Source: Castor canadensis (lineage: Eukaryota; Chordata; Mammalia; Rodentia; Castoridae). From it: 64,000 nucleotides of DNA. Of this stretch, positions 1 to 12,660 are shown in pieces. The stretch is from contig NC_133391.1 in the NCBI RefSeq assembly GCF_047511655.1, positions 102,709,384 through 102,773,383 on the forward strand, read 5' to 3'. Positions within the stretch are counted from its first letter, which is position 1; every line of letters begins with the position of its first letter. The notes below the pieces were generated by a model. The model saw only the letters and a list, made by a program, of their open reading frames with translations, was not told where the DNA came from and searched no databases. The translations under genes and the position numbers were made by a program.

Positions 1-2126
1 TTGAATTCACCCCCTCCATCATTCTTCTTTATCCCCCTCCCTGACTCTACCATTCTTTAAAGTCCAGATCAAGTCCCATCTTTCCAGAACACTTTCCAAA
101 TAGTCTGAGCAGTCTGCAGAAAGAACCAGAGACCCTTCTTCATTTCATTCCTGCTCATTTATACTTTTAAACTTAGTTGAATATACTAATGACCATATTC
201 GTGGCTGGAAATAGGGCTTTTGCTTTATAATTGCAGATTGAAAACATAAAGGATAATGCAATTATTTCATATAGGTTCACAAAATTATGTTTATCACCTG
301 CAAGGCTTATATCTAAAACATTTCTATTTGCCTTCTTGTAGTTAAACATTCTTTTGAAATTGAGAAATGTATTACTTTACCACCAAATAGTTACATAAGT
401 ACAACTGTGTAGAAGCAGTGTTGCATTAAGATGAGCTACATTGAATTATTACCTCCTGACATGCATTAAAGGCTAATATCATTCCAATTATCCTAACAGA
501 AGGATTATCATACATAGAGTGGTTCCTGAAGAGGACCATGAGGGAATACATGATGTTAATATCACCAAAATTCCTGACTAAAGAATCTAACAAAATCTTA
601 TTTTCAATTAGCACAAAGATACAAAACCTTAAATTATTTCCACAATATGCCTCAGATCATTTGTTCGTTTGTTATAACACTAAAGGATCTGTTCTCTTTT
701 ACTCATATTCCCCACAGACTGTATTTCTTGCATAGAGTAAACATCAACATAAATAAGAATTTCTTCTTCATTATTAATTTTAACTCATTTTGTCTCAATT
801 AGTGCCCTCCATTTATTGCACAGATTGCGTACAGAAATAAATCATCAATAGTGCCACACAATGCCACCTTGGAGCATTTTACTTAAAGCTGTTTTATATC
901 TTTCAACTTGTGCCACATTTCAAGACTGGCTATTTATAATTACAATCATTCCATTCTTAGCTTGGCAATTCATTTTCCTTGCTCTATGGCACCCTACAGT
1001 TGAAGGCGAGGAAAACTCTCCATTGATTAGTTATTTAAGACCAGCAACAATAACTATGCTGGAAAGAAGGCTACTTGGAGAGGATTATATAAGAGCTAGC
1101 ACTCAGCAGCCTCAGACAGAGCAGCAAATTATAAACCCAAGTACTTCATTGCATGTACCCAAATTGGCTAGTTGAAATGCTAATTGCCTTTCAGCAAAAC
1201 TAAAGGCAGACAGGGGACCTTGTACTTCAAAGAATGAAACACATTTTTTACTCTACTTCTGGGCCATTGTCTTGCTGAGAAGCATTTGAAATCTATTCAT
1301 AAAGGTAGCTCTTTCTGTAACCTCGAAAATGTGGGAAATTTATTTAGCCCCTACCAGCACCTCTGATACTCTGACGTGCCAAGATGCGAACAGATGGTTG
1401 GATTAAAGCCATTAAGGCCATGAAAGCCTTTAATAAAGTAAAGCATGAAAGAGCTCTATGCTCAAATGTACAGTATAAACTGGAAGAATGTGCCTATGGA
1501 AAAGGAGTTTTGAATAACAAATAAACTAATGAAATTAAAATAATAAAGTAACGATCTTTAAAACATAGTTTTTCAGTGTAATTACAGTTGTGTGCATATG
1601 TATAGCATTTTCACTACCTCTCTCAAGAGACTCCCAGCCTCCCCTTATAACCTAGTAATTTTGTTAGCATTATTTCAAAACTCATTCACGGACTATTACT
1701 CCAACAGTCAATGTTTCACTGTTATGGTAAGGACTTCAGAATTACATGAAGGCTTTAGAATCCTGAATGAAAAATACACTATGAGCGCTCTACCCTCATT
1801 CTTGATACAGCAAGACTTACGCCTGACTGAACAAGAAAAGGCCCCATGACCACCTGACCAGCAGCTGGGGGAGAAACTTGGTCTGGGATAGTTTAAAGTG
1901 GATAGAGTATCACAGCAGAATTAGAAAACACAGCCTTTGTGCTACCACGGCTTCATATGACCAAGCTCCACCCTTCTCCTCTTCTGCCGTTCCTCTATCA
2001 GGACGACAGAGCTGAGGTACTGTGGCTTCCTGTGTGGTCTGACATCCTGTTATACTGGGGAACCCTCCATAAATACAAAAATGCTTCTTCTAGATCTGCT
2101 TTTTAAGGGAGAAAAGCAGGCATATG

Positions 2127-2412
2127 GACTGGGCACGGCAGCACACACTTATAATCTCAGCCCAGACAAAATGTTAGTAAGTCCCTATCTCAACCAACAT
2201 ATGCCACTGGACATAGTGGCATGAGCCTGTAATCACAGCTATGCAGGATGCATAGGTAGGATTGAGGTCCAAAGCTAGGCCTGGAAAAAACATGAAACAA
2301 TATCTGAAAAACAACTAAAGTACGAAAGAGCTGGGGACATGACTCATGTGGTAGAGCACCTGCCTAGAAAAGCTGAAGCCCTGAATTCAAACCCCAGTAT
2401 CACTAAAAAAAA
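2127..2412 (+). repeat. Old composite SINE (B1-B1-ID trimer)
   Basis: Two degraded 7SL/B1-like units are visible, with 'cacacttataatctcag' in the left unit and 'gcctgtaatcacagct' in the right. They are followed by an ID-like tRNA-derived unit ('ggtagagcacctgcctag', 'attcaaaccccagtatc') and an A-run. The divergence suggests an old copy. It has no coding potential. Confidence 0.75.
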
Positions 2413-3544
2413 ATTTTTTAATGTAGGCTTGCATCCAGAAAAATCACCTTCCTCTATTACTTCATTCTCCATGGAGTAGAAAGAGTCTGGTTGATTAGTA
2501 CTATGTTTATCTTCATTTCTCAACAAATATACTTATTTATATAAAGTCTGAACTGTCTAGGGGTGACATAATACCAAGACTAAATAGAGCTTTAAACTGT
2601 AAACGTTTTCAATTAATAATTCAATTCTCACCCTGCTTCAGCAGGAGTTAAGGGAAGAAAGACATCTCTCTGTGTGGATGTTCACCAAAACATTTGGAGA
2701 AGAAAGTTTCTGGTTATTTTTCTTCATTTCTATACTGTTTGAATTTCCTATGTGACTTTGCATTATCTTTACAATCATAAAAGAATGTTATTTCCAAGCC
2801 AAAGAGAGAGAGACAGACAGGCAGAGAGACAGACATAGGCTGAAATATGTGTGAAATTTAGCTGTAGGATTTTCCTTCCAAAATCAAGGAAATATCCATC
2901 CAAACCTCTCCATGGCAACACACTATGTTTCATAACCCAATGAGGAGCTCAATGCACTTTATAGCTTCTGTAAATTTTCTAGATGCCCTCCTCTATGTTA
3001 GGTGAAAATGTTAATTTTAATGCTTCTACTATGCACATTTCATTCCCGGCGCATAAAAGAATGAGTTGTTACAGACGAATAGATAACAAGGGCATTTATT
3101 CAATGGATAAACCAATTTTCTCAATCCTATAGATAATAGAGAAATATACAACACAGTCACTGTCCTCAAAGATTTTGTATTCTAACTGGGGCAACCTTGA
3201 AATATTTAGTAAAAGAAGGGCATCAATTAAAGAAACGGCAGGAGATGTCATTTGACTGAGTGGCAATAAATCAATTAATAGCCAAGTTTACCAATTAAGG
3301 TTCTTCTCACTTAATAGTTTACTAGAATGTGCAGGTGACTAAAGCTGTAGTTGGGAAAATAGGGCACTGTGACCGTAAGTGAGTTTCTTCACTTTTGTAG
3401 GTCCTGGTTTCCTCAAACCCAAAGCTCCAGGACTTCTCCCAGTGCTTCAGTTCACATTTGGTTCAGAGACTGAATTTCTGAACGATTAAGAGTCACACAC
3501 CTAATCCAAAGCAGAAAGTATTGTCTGTGTGGGTCCTCCTAGGG

Positions 3545-3692
3545 TACAGATCTTTTTGCTTTAGTTTCTTCAACTGAAATCATGAAAATACTATTTAATC
3601 CATGGCTTACTAGTCTATTAGTTTAGTCTATTTAAAGTGCTTGGTAGAATTCCTGGCAAATGATGGACACTCAATAAAAGTAGCATTTCTCT
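3545..3692 (+). repeat. MIR SINE fragment
   Basis: The pattern 'tttagtttcttcaactgaaatc' followed by 'gtgcttggtagaattcctggcaaatgatggacactcaataaa' (read in short parts) matches the core and 3' end of MIR, including the 'cctggca...ctcaataaa' tail. It is diverged, as expected for this ancient family. Confidence 0.6.
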
Positions 3693-3942
3693 TCATCATG
3701 GGAATATGAACAAAGACTTTAGCCACAGCTAACTCTGCTCTAAATACCTTCCTCCCTGGATCGAGCATCACTTTCTTGAGCATACGCACCTCCAAGGAGA
3801 AAGATAACAGACTTTGGCCTAATATGAGCTTCTGTCCTCTACATTAATGGTTATTTTTATTATTATAAAAGCACTTGAATCCTAAATATATCTCATATTA
3901 TCATTGTCTGATAAGGAATGTAACTGGCATTCCATTTAACAA

Positions 3943-3967
3943 ATATATATATATGTATATATATATA
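3943..3967. repeat. (AT)n simple repeat
   Basis: Two (AT)5-6 blocks are separated by one G within 25 bases. Confidence 0.85.
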
Positions 3968-4149
3968 CAGAAGAAGTTATAATTATTATTAAAATGTTAT
4001 ACATTTTAAGACATTTCTATATCTGATGGTACCAAGACTCAGTGTGGTAAGTTAATTTACCTTTGCCTAATTATGGACTCACATTGTAGACAGACTAGTT
4101 CAGTTTATAGAGTTTCAGATTTCTTTCCTCATACTCAGTAGAGTGTACA

Positions 4150-4345
4150 GTTAAAAGCACTCAGGAAAGAGTTTTGATCCAACTCTTGTTAACTGGGGAA
4201 CTGAAGCAAAGGAGCTTAAACTTTCCAGCCTCGGTGTCATTATCTGTAAGTTGGGATAATACTATTCAATTTATGGTGGTGATATGTTAAATAGATAACA
4301 AAGGGCTCCTCAGAATTCATTACTTCACAGTCATTCAATAAGGGG
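4150..4345 (+). repeat. MIR SINE fragment
   Basis: The order 'ccaactcttgttaact', 'gagcttaaactttccag', 'gtcattatctgtaagttggga', 'taatactattc' follows the MIR core (leave-tail, 'cctcatctgtaaaatgggg', 'ataatagta'). Confidence 0.6.
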
Positions 4346-5434
4346 TGGCCTGTTTTTATGCATCACGGAAATAAGAACATGCAGTCACACTGTTTTCATG
4401 TATACATTTTGGTTACTTCTTTTACAAGTTATAATCCTGAGCTATCTAATTTTACAGCTGAAATAAATCTTTGCAATCACCTAGTCCAATTGCTGTATTT
4501 TATAAATGAAAAAACTAAGGCCTAGAAAGATAGTTGAATGAGGTGAAATTTCCAAAGTTATTGTAAGTTAACAGCATAACCAGGGTGTTCTACTTAATCA
4601 CATGTATTTATTTTATTTTATTTATTTTAACATAGTTCAGGGGATATTTGGAACCTTCCTGGGGTCGACAGTTTTCTCAAATAATACAAAGTTTAATAGT
4701 TTGCCACTTAGCCTAGGAAATTAACTGGAAATAAACTGTGTGCTTACTAGAACATCTTTTTCTATTCTGTAGTGCCTTTGTTTGTTTGATGTTGTTCTTT
4801 TGCTAAATGACACACAAAGGGAAGAAAAAAGCACTTCCATAACTTAATCAGACCTTTAACAAGAATTTTTAATAGTGCTGTATTAGTCAAGGAATACTTT
4901 GAGCTTTATCCTTCTCTTCATAAATAAAGTTTTAATAACAATTTCTAAGAGTGTGCAGTTTTACTTACACACAGTACTTACATTCTAAAAGCTGTGGATT
5001 TCGTGAAATGTGAAAAGTTGGGTTAAACAAAAGTTACATACAAGTTAATATTGCTCCTTAAAATCATTTCCCCTGATGAATACTGCCATAATCTCTTAAT
5101 TTTAATTTTAAGCAAAAACAAAATCGATTTTAAGATACTTCAAGAAATTTAAATAAGCTTTATATACATACATATATGGATAAACACACAGATAGATATA
5201 GGTAAAGATATATATGTAACTCCAAGCTAATTCCAAACTCTCTAATAGCAATATATTTCACTAAAATTCTCCAACGCAGTGGTTATTTGGGACACTGACA
5301 AGGCCCCTTAAATGTATCTCAGCCTCCCCATTACCAATTACTACCTATGGCGTGCAGCTCTTTACCGGTTATTTTCCATGCAGACCTTCAAAATAAAGGT
5401 AGAGCTTGAGTTTCAACAAGAGCAGAGAGGAAAC

Positions 5435-6265
5435 TGCGCTCCGCTCACTCACTCGCGACCTCAGAGTCTGGCAGCTTCGGAGCGGGCGCTGGGCAGAAAC
5501 GCAAGGCTCCCAGCACAGCCGCAGCCTCCAGGGCAGAAGGGACGCGGAAGGCTCCATGCGGTTACCCGCAGCCGGCGGCGCCCTAGCCCCCCACCTCCAG
5601 CAACAGGTGCGGTGCGGCTGCTGCGATGCTTGCAGCACCTCTCCTGTCATGGCCTACCTGGCCCCGGGGACACCGACATCCGCACGCCCTACGATCCCTG
5701 CCAGTGCTCCCTTGGCACACGCAGGCTTTGCCTCTCCCGCGCGTCCTCGCGCCTCCTCTGGCTGGCACTCCTTTACCCCGCTGTCTGAGGAGGGCTCCAT
5801 CCTCCTCCCCTTCGCCCTCCTCCCCCCTCGACCCCCGCATCCTCCCTGTGTTCCAATAGGACTCCGGCTCCCGGGGCCATGCTCACCTGATCAGCGGAGC
5901 AGGGGTGGCCACCCACGACAGCAGGCCCTGCTCTGCAGCCAGGTTCGCGCTCTGGCGTCAGGAACACCCTGCCTTGACCATCCCTAATGGACTCTTCCGG
6001 CAGCGAGGCGCGGAGCTGACCTGCCTCTGCCTGCGCATCCCGCCCTAGCATGTGGTGAGCGCAAAGCTCTCAGGCTAAACTTTCTACTTGTTCCCTGGTG
6101 CACCAGAAACCCTATTTCTAGACAGCCCGGCGCTCCGCTCTGCGCACGCCACTGCAGCGAGTCTTACTCTCCTCTCCAGAGAGAAAACCTGCTTACTGAG
6201 TCTTGTTCCCTTAAAGGATATTTCTTTTCAATATTGACGGAACCGTTTCCCGAGGTGCTCGCTCA
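5435..6265. promoter_or_regulatory. ADGRV1: CpG island: ADGRV1 promoter and exon 1
   Basis: CpG-rich, C+G-rich sequence starts abruptly at about 5,435 and fades after about 6,265, inside otherwise AT-rich DNA. It contains the ADGRV1 initiation codon and first splice donor on the minus strand. No TATA box is evident, which fits a dispersed-start CpG promoter. Many overlapping open frames on both strands here come from the lack of stop codons in GC-rich DNA. A divergent non-coding transcript on the plus strand is possible but not shown. Confidence 0.8.
5658..5679 (-). CDS. ADGRV1: ADGRV1 (VLGR1/GPR98) coding exon 1
   Basis: On the minus strand an ATG at 5679-5677 opens M-S-V-S-P-G-P plus one base, and ends at a strong donor CAG|GTAGG (GT at 5657-5656). 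The human protein starts MSV.LGPG in a short first exon (from memory), so the length, phase and residues M-S-V...G-P fit. ADGRV1 is the very large adhesion GPCR (over 6,000 residues, many Calx-beta repeats) of hair-cell ankle links and photoreceptors, mutated in Usher syndrome type 2C. Only seven codons are in this window; the signal peptide core and all domains lie in exons beyond the left edge. The 5' UTR extends to higher coordinates for an unknown distance, probably tens to a few hundred bases. Position in a CpG island and the neighbours LYSMD3 and POLR3G support the call. Confidence 0.72.
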
Positions 6266-6369
6266 CCCCATGACAATATGAGCATAAATTGGTGAAACAT
6301 TAGAAATGAAGGCTCTACCTCTGCATACACTCATAAAGCAGGATCTGAAGTCAACATCTGGAGTAAGTT

Positions 6370-6465
6370 ATGTCTCCATAATAATAAATTTGGATTAATG
6401 CCTACCTCACAGAGCTGTTTAAAGGACTAATTATCAGGCACGTGGTAAATTCTCAACAAATGTGG
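6370..6465 (+). repeat. MIR SINE 3' fragment
   Basis: The series 'taatgcctacctcacagagc', 'ttatcaggcacgtggtaaat', 'tctcaacaaatg' corresponds to the MIR 3' half (cctacctcatagg...ctggcacatagtaa...tcaataaatg). Confidence 0.55.
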
Positions 6466-7679
6466 GTAATTTTTCACAGGGCTTAAAAGTGAAGGCCTAA
6501 TGTCAGACTATAACGTCAGCAATGAGTAAATCCCGATCTGCACCAGAGATTTTTAAAGCAAATGCAGTACTATTCATAAAAGTCTCAAACCCTGAGGAAG
6601 GTTAAAGATCAGAAGACAAACACTACCTCACCACTTCTTATTCTGGAGGGGGTTGGGGGGGTGCGCTAAAATAAGAGCAGAACGCGTGGCTTAAAGGCAG
6701 GGGCGTACTAGGGTCATAAGTATCCTAATGAGTCAGAATAGGAATAGGTACTTTGAGTTACAAACTGCTATCCAGGGACAGTAATTTAGTAGTATTATGA
6801 GCTGTTACTGAATGTCTCATCTCAAAGCTGCAACACTCAAAAAGCAGATGGGTATCAGAGGCAAAGGTTATACAGGCAAAATAATTGTTTCACTGAAACT
6901 TCTTAGGAAGGAAATGTTGCACTAACAAGGCATTACAAAAAGTGGTGAGAAGAGTGATCTCATGGTCAAGGTGATTGAACAGCTTTCCTTGAGTCATAAT
7001 CACAAAGGTTGGAGCTAGATGTACAAGATGTAAATCCATGAACATATTAACTGAGTAGACACTAATGGGTATGCTTACTAAATTTTACAGTATAGTAACT
7101 TGAAACTTTAAGACAACCTAAGGTCGAACAACGAATCTGTCATCCATATAGTCATAATGCAAAACAGAACACAGCAACAGTAGAAAAACCTTTTATTACT
7201 GATTATTAAGACATATTTCTAAAATATATGTCCAGCCCACAGTTTGTTTCATTAATGTGTATAAAGACTCTGTGGATAAATGTTACCTTCATATATTAAG
7301 ATCCTGAAAAATCAGATATTCCATCTTCATCCTTGTTTCACTAAGTCTCATTCATCAAATATGTTCTCCACAACTAGATTCAGTACACATCTTCACTCTG
7401 TGTGTGATATCTTCCTAGGCATGGTAATAAAGTGAAATGAAAATTTATGCTCTCCCAGCCTCCTCTAATCTACTTCAGGGAACTAAGTAATTTGTTAACA
7501 ATTAAGACTGAGTATTTAGGAAGCACTGGAACCTGGAAGACACTGTGGGAGAACAGTGATCTCTAAAACACAATGCTGAGTTTAGTAAGCTTACACTCTT
7601 TCTGGGGTGAAAGTTCAATCAGCCAAAAATCAAAATATGTCAAGCAAAAAATGAGTGGTCTAGAGAGTGCTAGAGATAC

Positions 7680-8035
7680 TGTGTCAGTCAGCTTTTCATC
7701 ACTATAAGAAAATATCTGCGCTAATCAACTTATAAGGAGAAAAGTTTTATTTTGGCTCACAGTTTTGGAGGTTCCAGTCCATGATTTGTTGTCTCCATTG
7801 TTTTGGGCCTGTGGTGAGGCAGCGCATGACTGAAGAAAAAGCTGTTTACATCAGGAGCCAGGAAGCAAAAGGGAAGAAGGAAGAGGCTATGGTCCCACAA
7901 TCTCCTTAGGGCATACCTCCAATAACCTAAGGACCTCCCACAAAGACCCACTTCTCAAAAGTTGCTCCACCTCCCAATAGTATCTCCCTGAGACAAGACA
8001 TGTCCTTTGGGGACATTCACAGTTGATACTCCAAG
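7680..8035 (-). mobile_element. MaLR-type solo LTR (ERVL-MaLR)
   Basis: Read on the minus strand this resembles a mammalian apparent LTR-retrotransposon LTR. The plus strand starts 'tgtgtcagtcagctttt', the reverse complement of the typical '...actaataca' end. It continues with 'tttattttggctcacagtt' and ends in 'cacctcccaatagtatctcc'. No internal region is attached, so it is probably a solo LTR. The subfamily is not determined. Confidence 0.6.
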
Positions 8036-10690
8036 AGAAAGACAGAATATGGTTTTCCAAAGAGCTGATGATCTCTGCCCTACAGAATAAAACCACAGAA
8101 AATAGTATAACTAGTCATTTTTAGCACTAGTATTTGATAAAGTAAAGTAGATGCTATCCAATGCTGAAACACTTCAATCAATGTGCATTGTGCTTGAATC
8201 CAAACTTCTTACACAAACTCCTTGAATCCAAAGGACATACATGTGATTCTGTCCCTGTTCTCTCTCCATCCTCATCTTGTACCACTCTCCCCCCATTTTC
8301 ACAGTATTACCTCACACTGACCTTTTCTTGGTTCAAACACAGCAAAATCATTCCAGTCTCAGAGCCATTGCACAAGGTTTTCCCTCTGCTTGGCACACTA
8401 TTTTATATCTTCATATGACTGGCTTCTTCTCATTTAAGAGAATTATTCTTCCAAGCATGTTTTGATAAGGAAGACAGAAAGAAAGCAAGAAGACAGCTAG
8501 TCACTTGGAGTGGAATTGACAGGTGCCACTGAGAAATAAGGATGTTGGAAGGAAAGTTGAAGGTTCTGACAACAAAGTTATCCCAATTCTGCCTAAATTC
8601 ATCATCAATGGAGTATAACCCATTTCCCCTATAGTAGTCTTCATCAAACCAATTCAGTTAGTCTGATTTTAATGTACAATAAAGAGCAATTAATTTTCTT
8701 AAATCTAATTTAAAAAAACTAGTGTCATTCAACTTTCCTTTCTACTCCAACTTAGTTAATCTTGGATGCTAAATAAGTCTTATAAATCTTCTTACATGAT
8801 CTTTCTAGTCCCTTGAGAAAGATATTTCTCATTACTGGGATTTTACATATATAAAATTAGCCATGAGTAAAGGCCTTTTACCAAAGCAGAAAAATCAAGC
8901 TTAGGCAGTATTTGCCCTCTCTCATCCCTAAAAAGTAGACTTAGGATGTTATCTCAAGAGCACCCAAGTCTGTCTGATAAAAGCCTCTGTTGGGGATTTA
9001 GGCCCTGGACAGGAAAAGAAAGTAGGATTGTCAGCAACTTGCAGTAGACTTGGCTTCCTCTCTCTCTTTACTCCTAGGTTCAGATTATCTGGAACCTAAA
9101 AATAAAGCAACTAGTCATCCCAAATTTCTCCACTTGAATAGCAATATGTTATAAAATTCTCAGTAAATATTTGTGCTTATCATCTTATAACTCTGTAATA
9201 GAAAAACAAACAGAACTTAAATCCAAGATCTCAAAGAGCCAAGGAAACAGGCAATGATGTGATTGGAGAAAAACGTGAAGAAACCCCAACATTACACCCA
9301 GAATCAGAATCTGTGAAGCAAAGGGGATAATTTCCTATTCTAAAGGAAGACAGAGAATCCATCTAACAGCAGAGTACTTTAAACCTAAGACTCTGCTCCT
9401 AGCTCCGAAAAAGAATAATGTTCTTGGGTCTTTTGGAACGAAAAAGCCTCAAAAAGTCCGAGCCAGTTCCTGAATAGTGTTTTACAAAGAGCCATCTCAG
9501 GGTACTACCACTTATTTGAAAACTGCTCCAACCTGATTTTCAATTAACTAATCTCTTGTCATATAATATTTACAAGCCTACCACCTGTGGGCTGTCGGTC
9601 TTTGCTTGTCTTCTTCCCATGGTCCCATAATACTGCTAGTTGAAATGCATATTTTAAATGAGTATCTTTTTACTCAGAAGCATTGCTAGATAACTCAGAT
9701 ATGAACATAGGCAAAATATAGTCTCTGCCTTCATGTGGTTCACAAAAATAGAAGAACACAAATCTGAAGTACAAAGTGACCATAGCTGTCAGAAAGATAC
9801 AAATAAATATGGCTAAAAGTAGGAAGGGGAGAGATTACTTGTCTGACTCAAGATGGACTGACTTTCCTCTTGGTTCAGACTAAACTCTCACACCAAGCTT
9901 TCTTTAGCTAACAGGATTGCTGTTATCCTTCTGACACATGAATCAAATGCTCCCAACTACTTCTACCCATAGGACCTGGGTGAGCCATGCTGTCACTGAG
10001 TCACCAGGAAACACAAGTAAAAACAGATTGAAACTTCTAGGCCCAGGGGATCAGATAACTTTAAGTTCAACCCTTTAAAGTCTGTGTCACAGCTATTCAC
10101 ATCTACAGTATACATTGCAGTGTCAATGTTCCCAAAGACAATATGTAAACAAATCACCATAGTTATATGCCAATAAAACTAATTCACAAAAACAGAAAGT
10201 AGTCATAAATGGATGAAAGGCCATGATTTACTGATTACTGCTCTATTCAGAGCAAAAATTACTTTAGTTTTTAGGTTCTTTCTTGATTTCAGTGCCTTAA
10301 TTTATGCAATAACTATTTAGTAAGTACCAATGATATATGTTGCCTTGAAGATGTAAAGGTGAATAAGTTTATGGTCCCAGTCCTCAAGAAGCTTTCTGTA
10401 GAACTTGCTATCCTATCCCACAAGGTCCCTGATATATCATATGTACGTTTTCTAGCCCTGATGCTAACTCACCAGAATGTGTATATGTACCTCTGAGAAA
10501 ATCTATGCCAGTGATAAAGATAGACTGTTATCCAGAGAAACAACTACAACCATAAAGAAAGGCTATCTACCTGTAAGCAGTTAAGCAAAAGGAGGTTTGT
10601 CCTTCTCAAATATCCCTCTCAGTTCTAAGTATTCAGAAAATTCACCTTTGAAAAGGGACAAGTAGAAAAATGGATATCTTAAAACTAGAA

Positions 10691-10714
10691 TACACACACA
10701 CAACACACACACAC
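10691..10714. repeat. (AC)n microsatellite
   Basis: Two (AC)n blocks interrupted by one AAC and ending in ACC. Confidence 0.85.
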
Positions 10715-12499
10715 CACTTCACATTGGTCTATCCGGTTGTAAGGAGGAGAAAGTTTTAAATATGATTTGAGATTGGTGTTTTGAACTATATTAAAGTTAT
10801 AGAATCTGCCCAAGAGATTTGCTGTCCATGGTAAACAAATTATTTGACATAGGACGACTGCAGAAGAGACTGCAGACAATAATATTGATTCATATTTGGA
10901 CCCCACTGAATAAAAATCCCTCAGCAAAACATTTATCTCAGCATTTCTAAAATGTTACTACAGATTTCAGTTCTCCCAATCTTGCAAGCAGTGAAAGCCT
11001 TTGTAACTCAGCCACAAATGTGGGAAACATTCTTTAAAAAAAAAATCACTAGGCAAATAAAATATTAAAAGATTTGAGTACTATAATAAACCAGTTTAAG
11101 TTTGTTTGACTCACTATTTTATAAATTTTATTTGAGCACAGAAACTTTTTTCTATCTTATTTCTATTAACATTCAAAATACATTTTTGGAAAATGCCATT
11201 TTTAAAGAAATCTAAAGTCTGACTCTGGGTCTAAAATCAAAGTCATATGAAACTAATGAAAAAAACTCACTTTTCATGGGATTTGGCATCCTTACAGTGT
11301 AGGGTCAGACCTGTCTATCCCAATCCATCCCTTCAGGTCTGCAGAAGTTGAGCAGCTTTTGATAATGTCAATTATGCAGAGATTTAGGTGGGTGATGCCT
11401 GCTGGAATTGTCACACCAGTGAGGAAAACATGAGAAAACACATACTTTAAAAACTGGAAAAGGTCTTGAAAAACTGAAAGAAACAAGTCCTTCTGAGGGG
11501 GAAGGGCAATAAGGATTGTATCAAAAATAACTTAAAGTGGAAGTGTAGAGAGACCAGAGGTATAGAGATGGCTCATTAGAGACATTTTCACATCTTCCTT
11601 TCCCTACACCAAGACTTCATGATCAAACGTTTGTTAGGGAAAAACAAAACAAAACTTATGACAAAGGCTCCAGATGGCTGTCTTTAAAACATGTGTGATG
11701 GAGGAGCCAAAACAAAGAAGCAGGGCAGACAAGGTTCAAACACAGCTTGAACTAGAGATGATCACACAGTATCTCAGAAAAGCATTCGCTAGCCCTGGTT
11801 GGTTCTGGTTGAGCAAGTTGGAGTGGCTGAAAAGTGCTTGGAAAAACAGGGGGTAAGCCAGAGGAAAAATGATGACGAGTGATGCTCTCATATTTTTCTG
11901 TCTTGCCAATGCCTTTGAACCTTATCTAGACTGTTAGTGGGTTATACAGGCAACCAATTTCTCATGATTTATCATGACTTATTTTGAAATCTCTAATGTG
12001 CCCTGTCAGGTCCTTCTCTAAATTATTACATCTACATAGATGAAATGTACAAAGAATAGTTCTCTTTAAGACCAACAAGCTAGCAGTCAACTCAGACTAT
12101 CACAGACAATAGAAGTTGAGATGAGATTTTAGCATTTTGAACAAGAAATATGGTGAGACGAAAACAAAACAACAAAAAAGCCTTTTCTTTCTTGATTTTT
12201 CATGTGAAACTTACTTTGCTTTTTTGTATTTACTTATGTCTTCTTTTTCTAACTTTTTGTACTCTTCATATTAATTTTTCTAAAATTAAGTAAATAGAAG
12301 TGATGAATTGTAATTTTTTTTATTCTACTGCAAATATTTGTATGTCTTTAATCTTCCTAAGTTAAAAATATTTTTCCTCCACACGTATATTTACACAGCA
12401 TGATTTCCAAGAATATAAAATCAATCAGTATTATGGTTTCTATTTCTAAAGACATAAAAGATCAAAAATGAAAGTGTTTCACCTGGTTAGTCTAGATGC

Positions 12500-12660
12500 T
12501 GTCACAGATACATAGGGAGGTAGGTTGAGCAAACTTAGATAAATGTATTCGTCTTTCACACTTTAGTTTCCTTATCTGCAAAACTGAGATTCTTATAATA
12601 TCTACTGCACAGACTGTGTAGATTGAATAAGAAAATGAAGACTACAACATAATAATTTCT
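12500..12660 (+). repeat. MIR SINE fragment
   Basis: 'agtttccttatctgcaaaac' followed by 'cttataatatctactgcac' and 'gattgaataag' follows the MIR core order. Confidence 0.55.

Larger units (their letters stand above)
1..5657 (-). other. ADGRV1: ADGRV1 intron 1 (5' part, runs off the left edge)
   Basis: This stretch follows the ADGRV1 exon 1 splice donor on the minus strand. I searched it for the next ADGRV1 coding exon (signal peptide followed by the first Calx-beta domain) and saw none, so intron 1 must continue past the left edge. It holds an old composite SINE, MIR fragments, an (AT)n run at about 3,943-3,966 and an AG/AC-rich simple repeat at about 2,803-2,836. A plus-strand open stretch at 861-1175 matches nothing I know. 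The first 60 or so bases (CCCCCTCC-rich) look like part of a species-specific repeat cut by the window edge. Confidence 0.6.

Noticed and set aside
1-5600. ADGRV1 exon 2
   Set aside because: No minus-strand frame with a signal peptide and Calx-beta start was found, so it must be outside the window.
5369-6051. Overlapping open frames up to 193 codons on both strands
   Set aside because: GC-rich CpG-island DNA lacks stop codons. Only the 22-base ADGRV1 start with its splice donor is supported.
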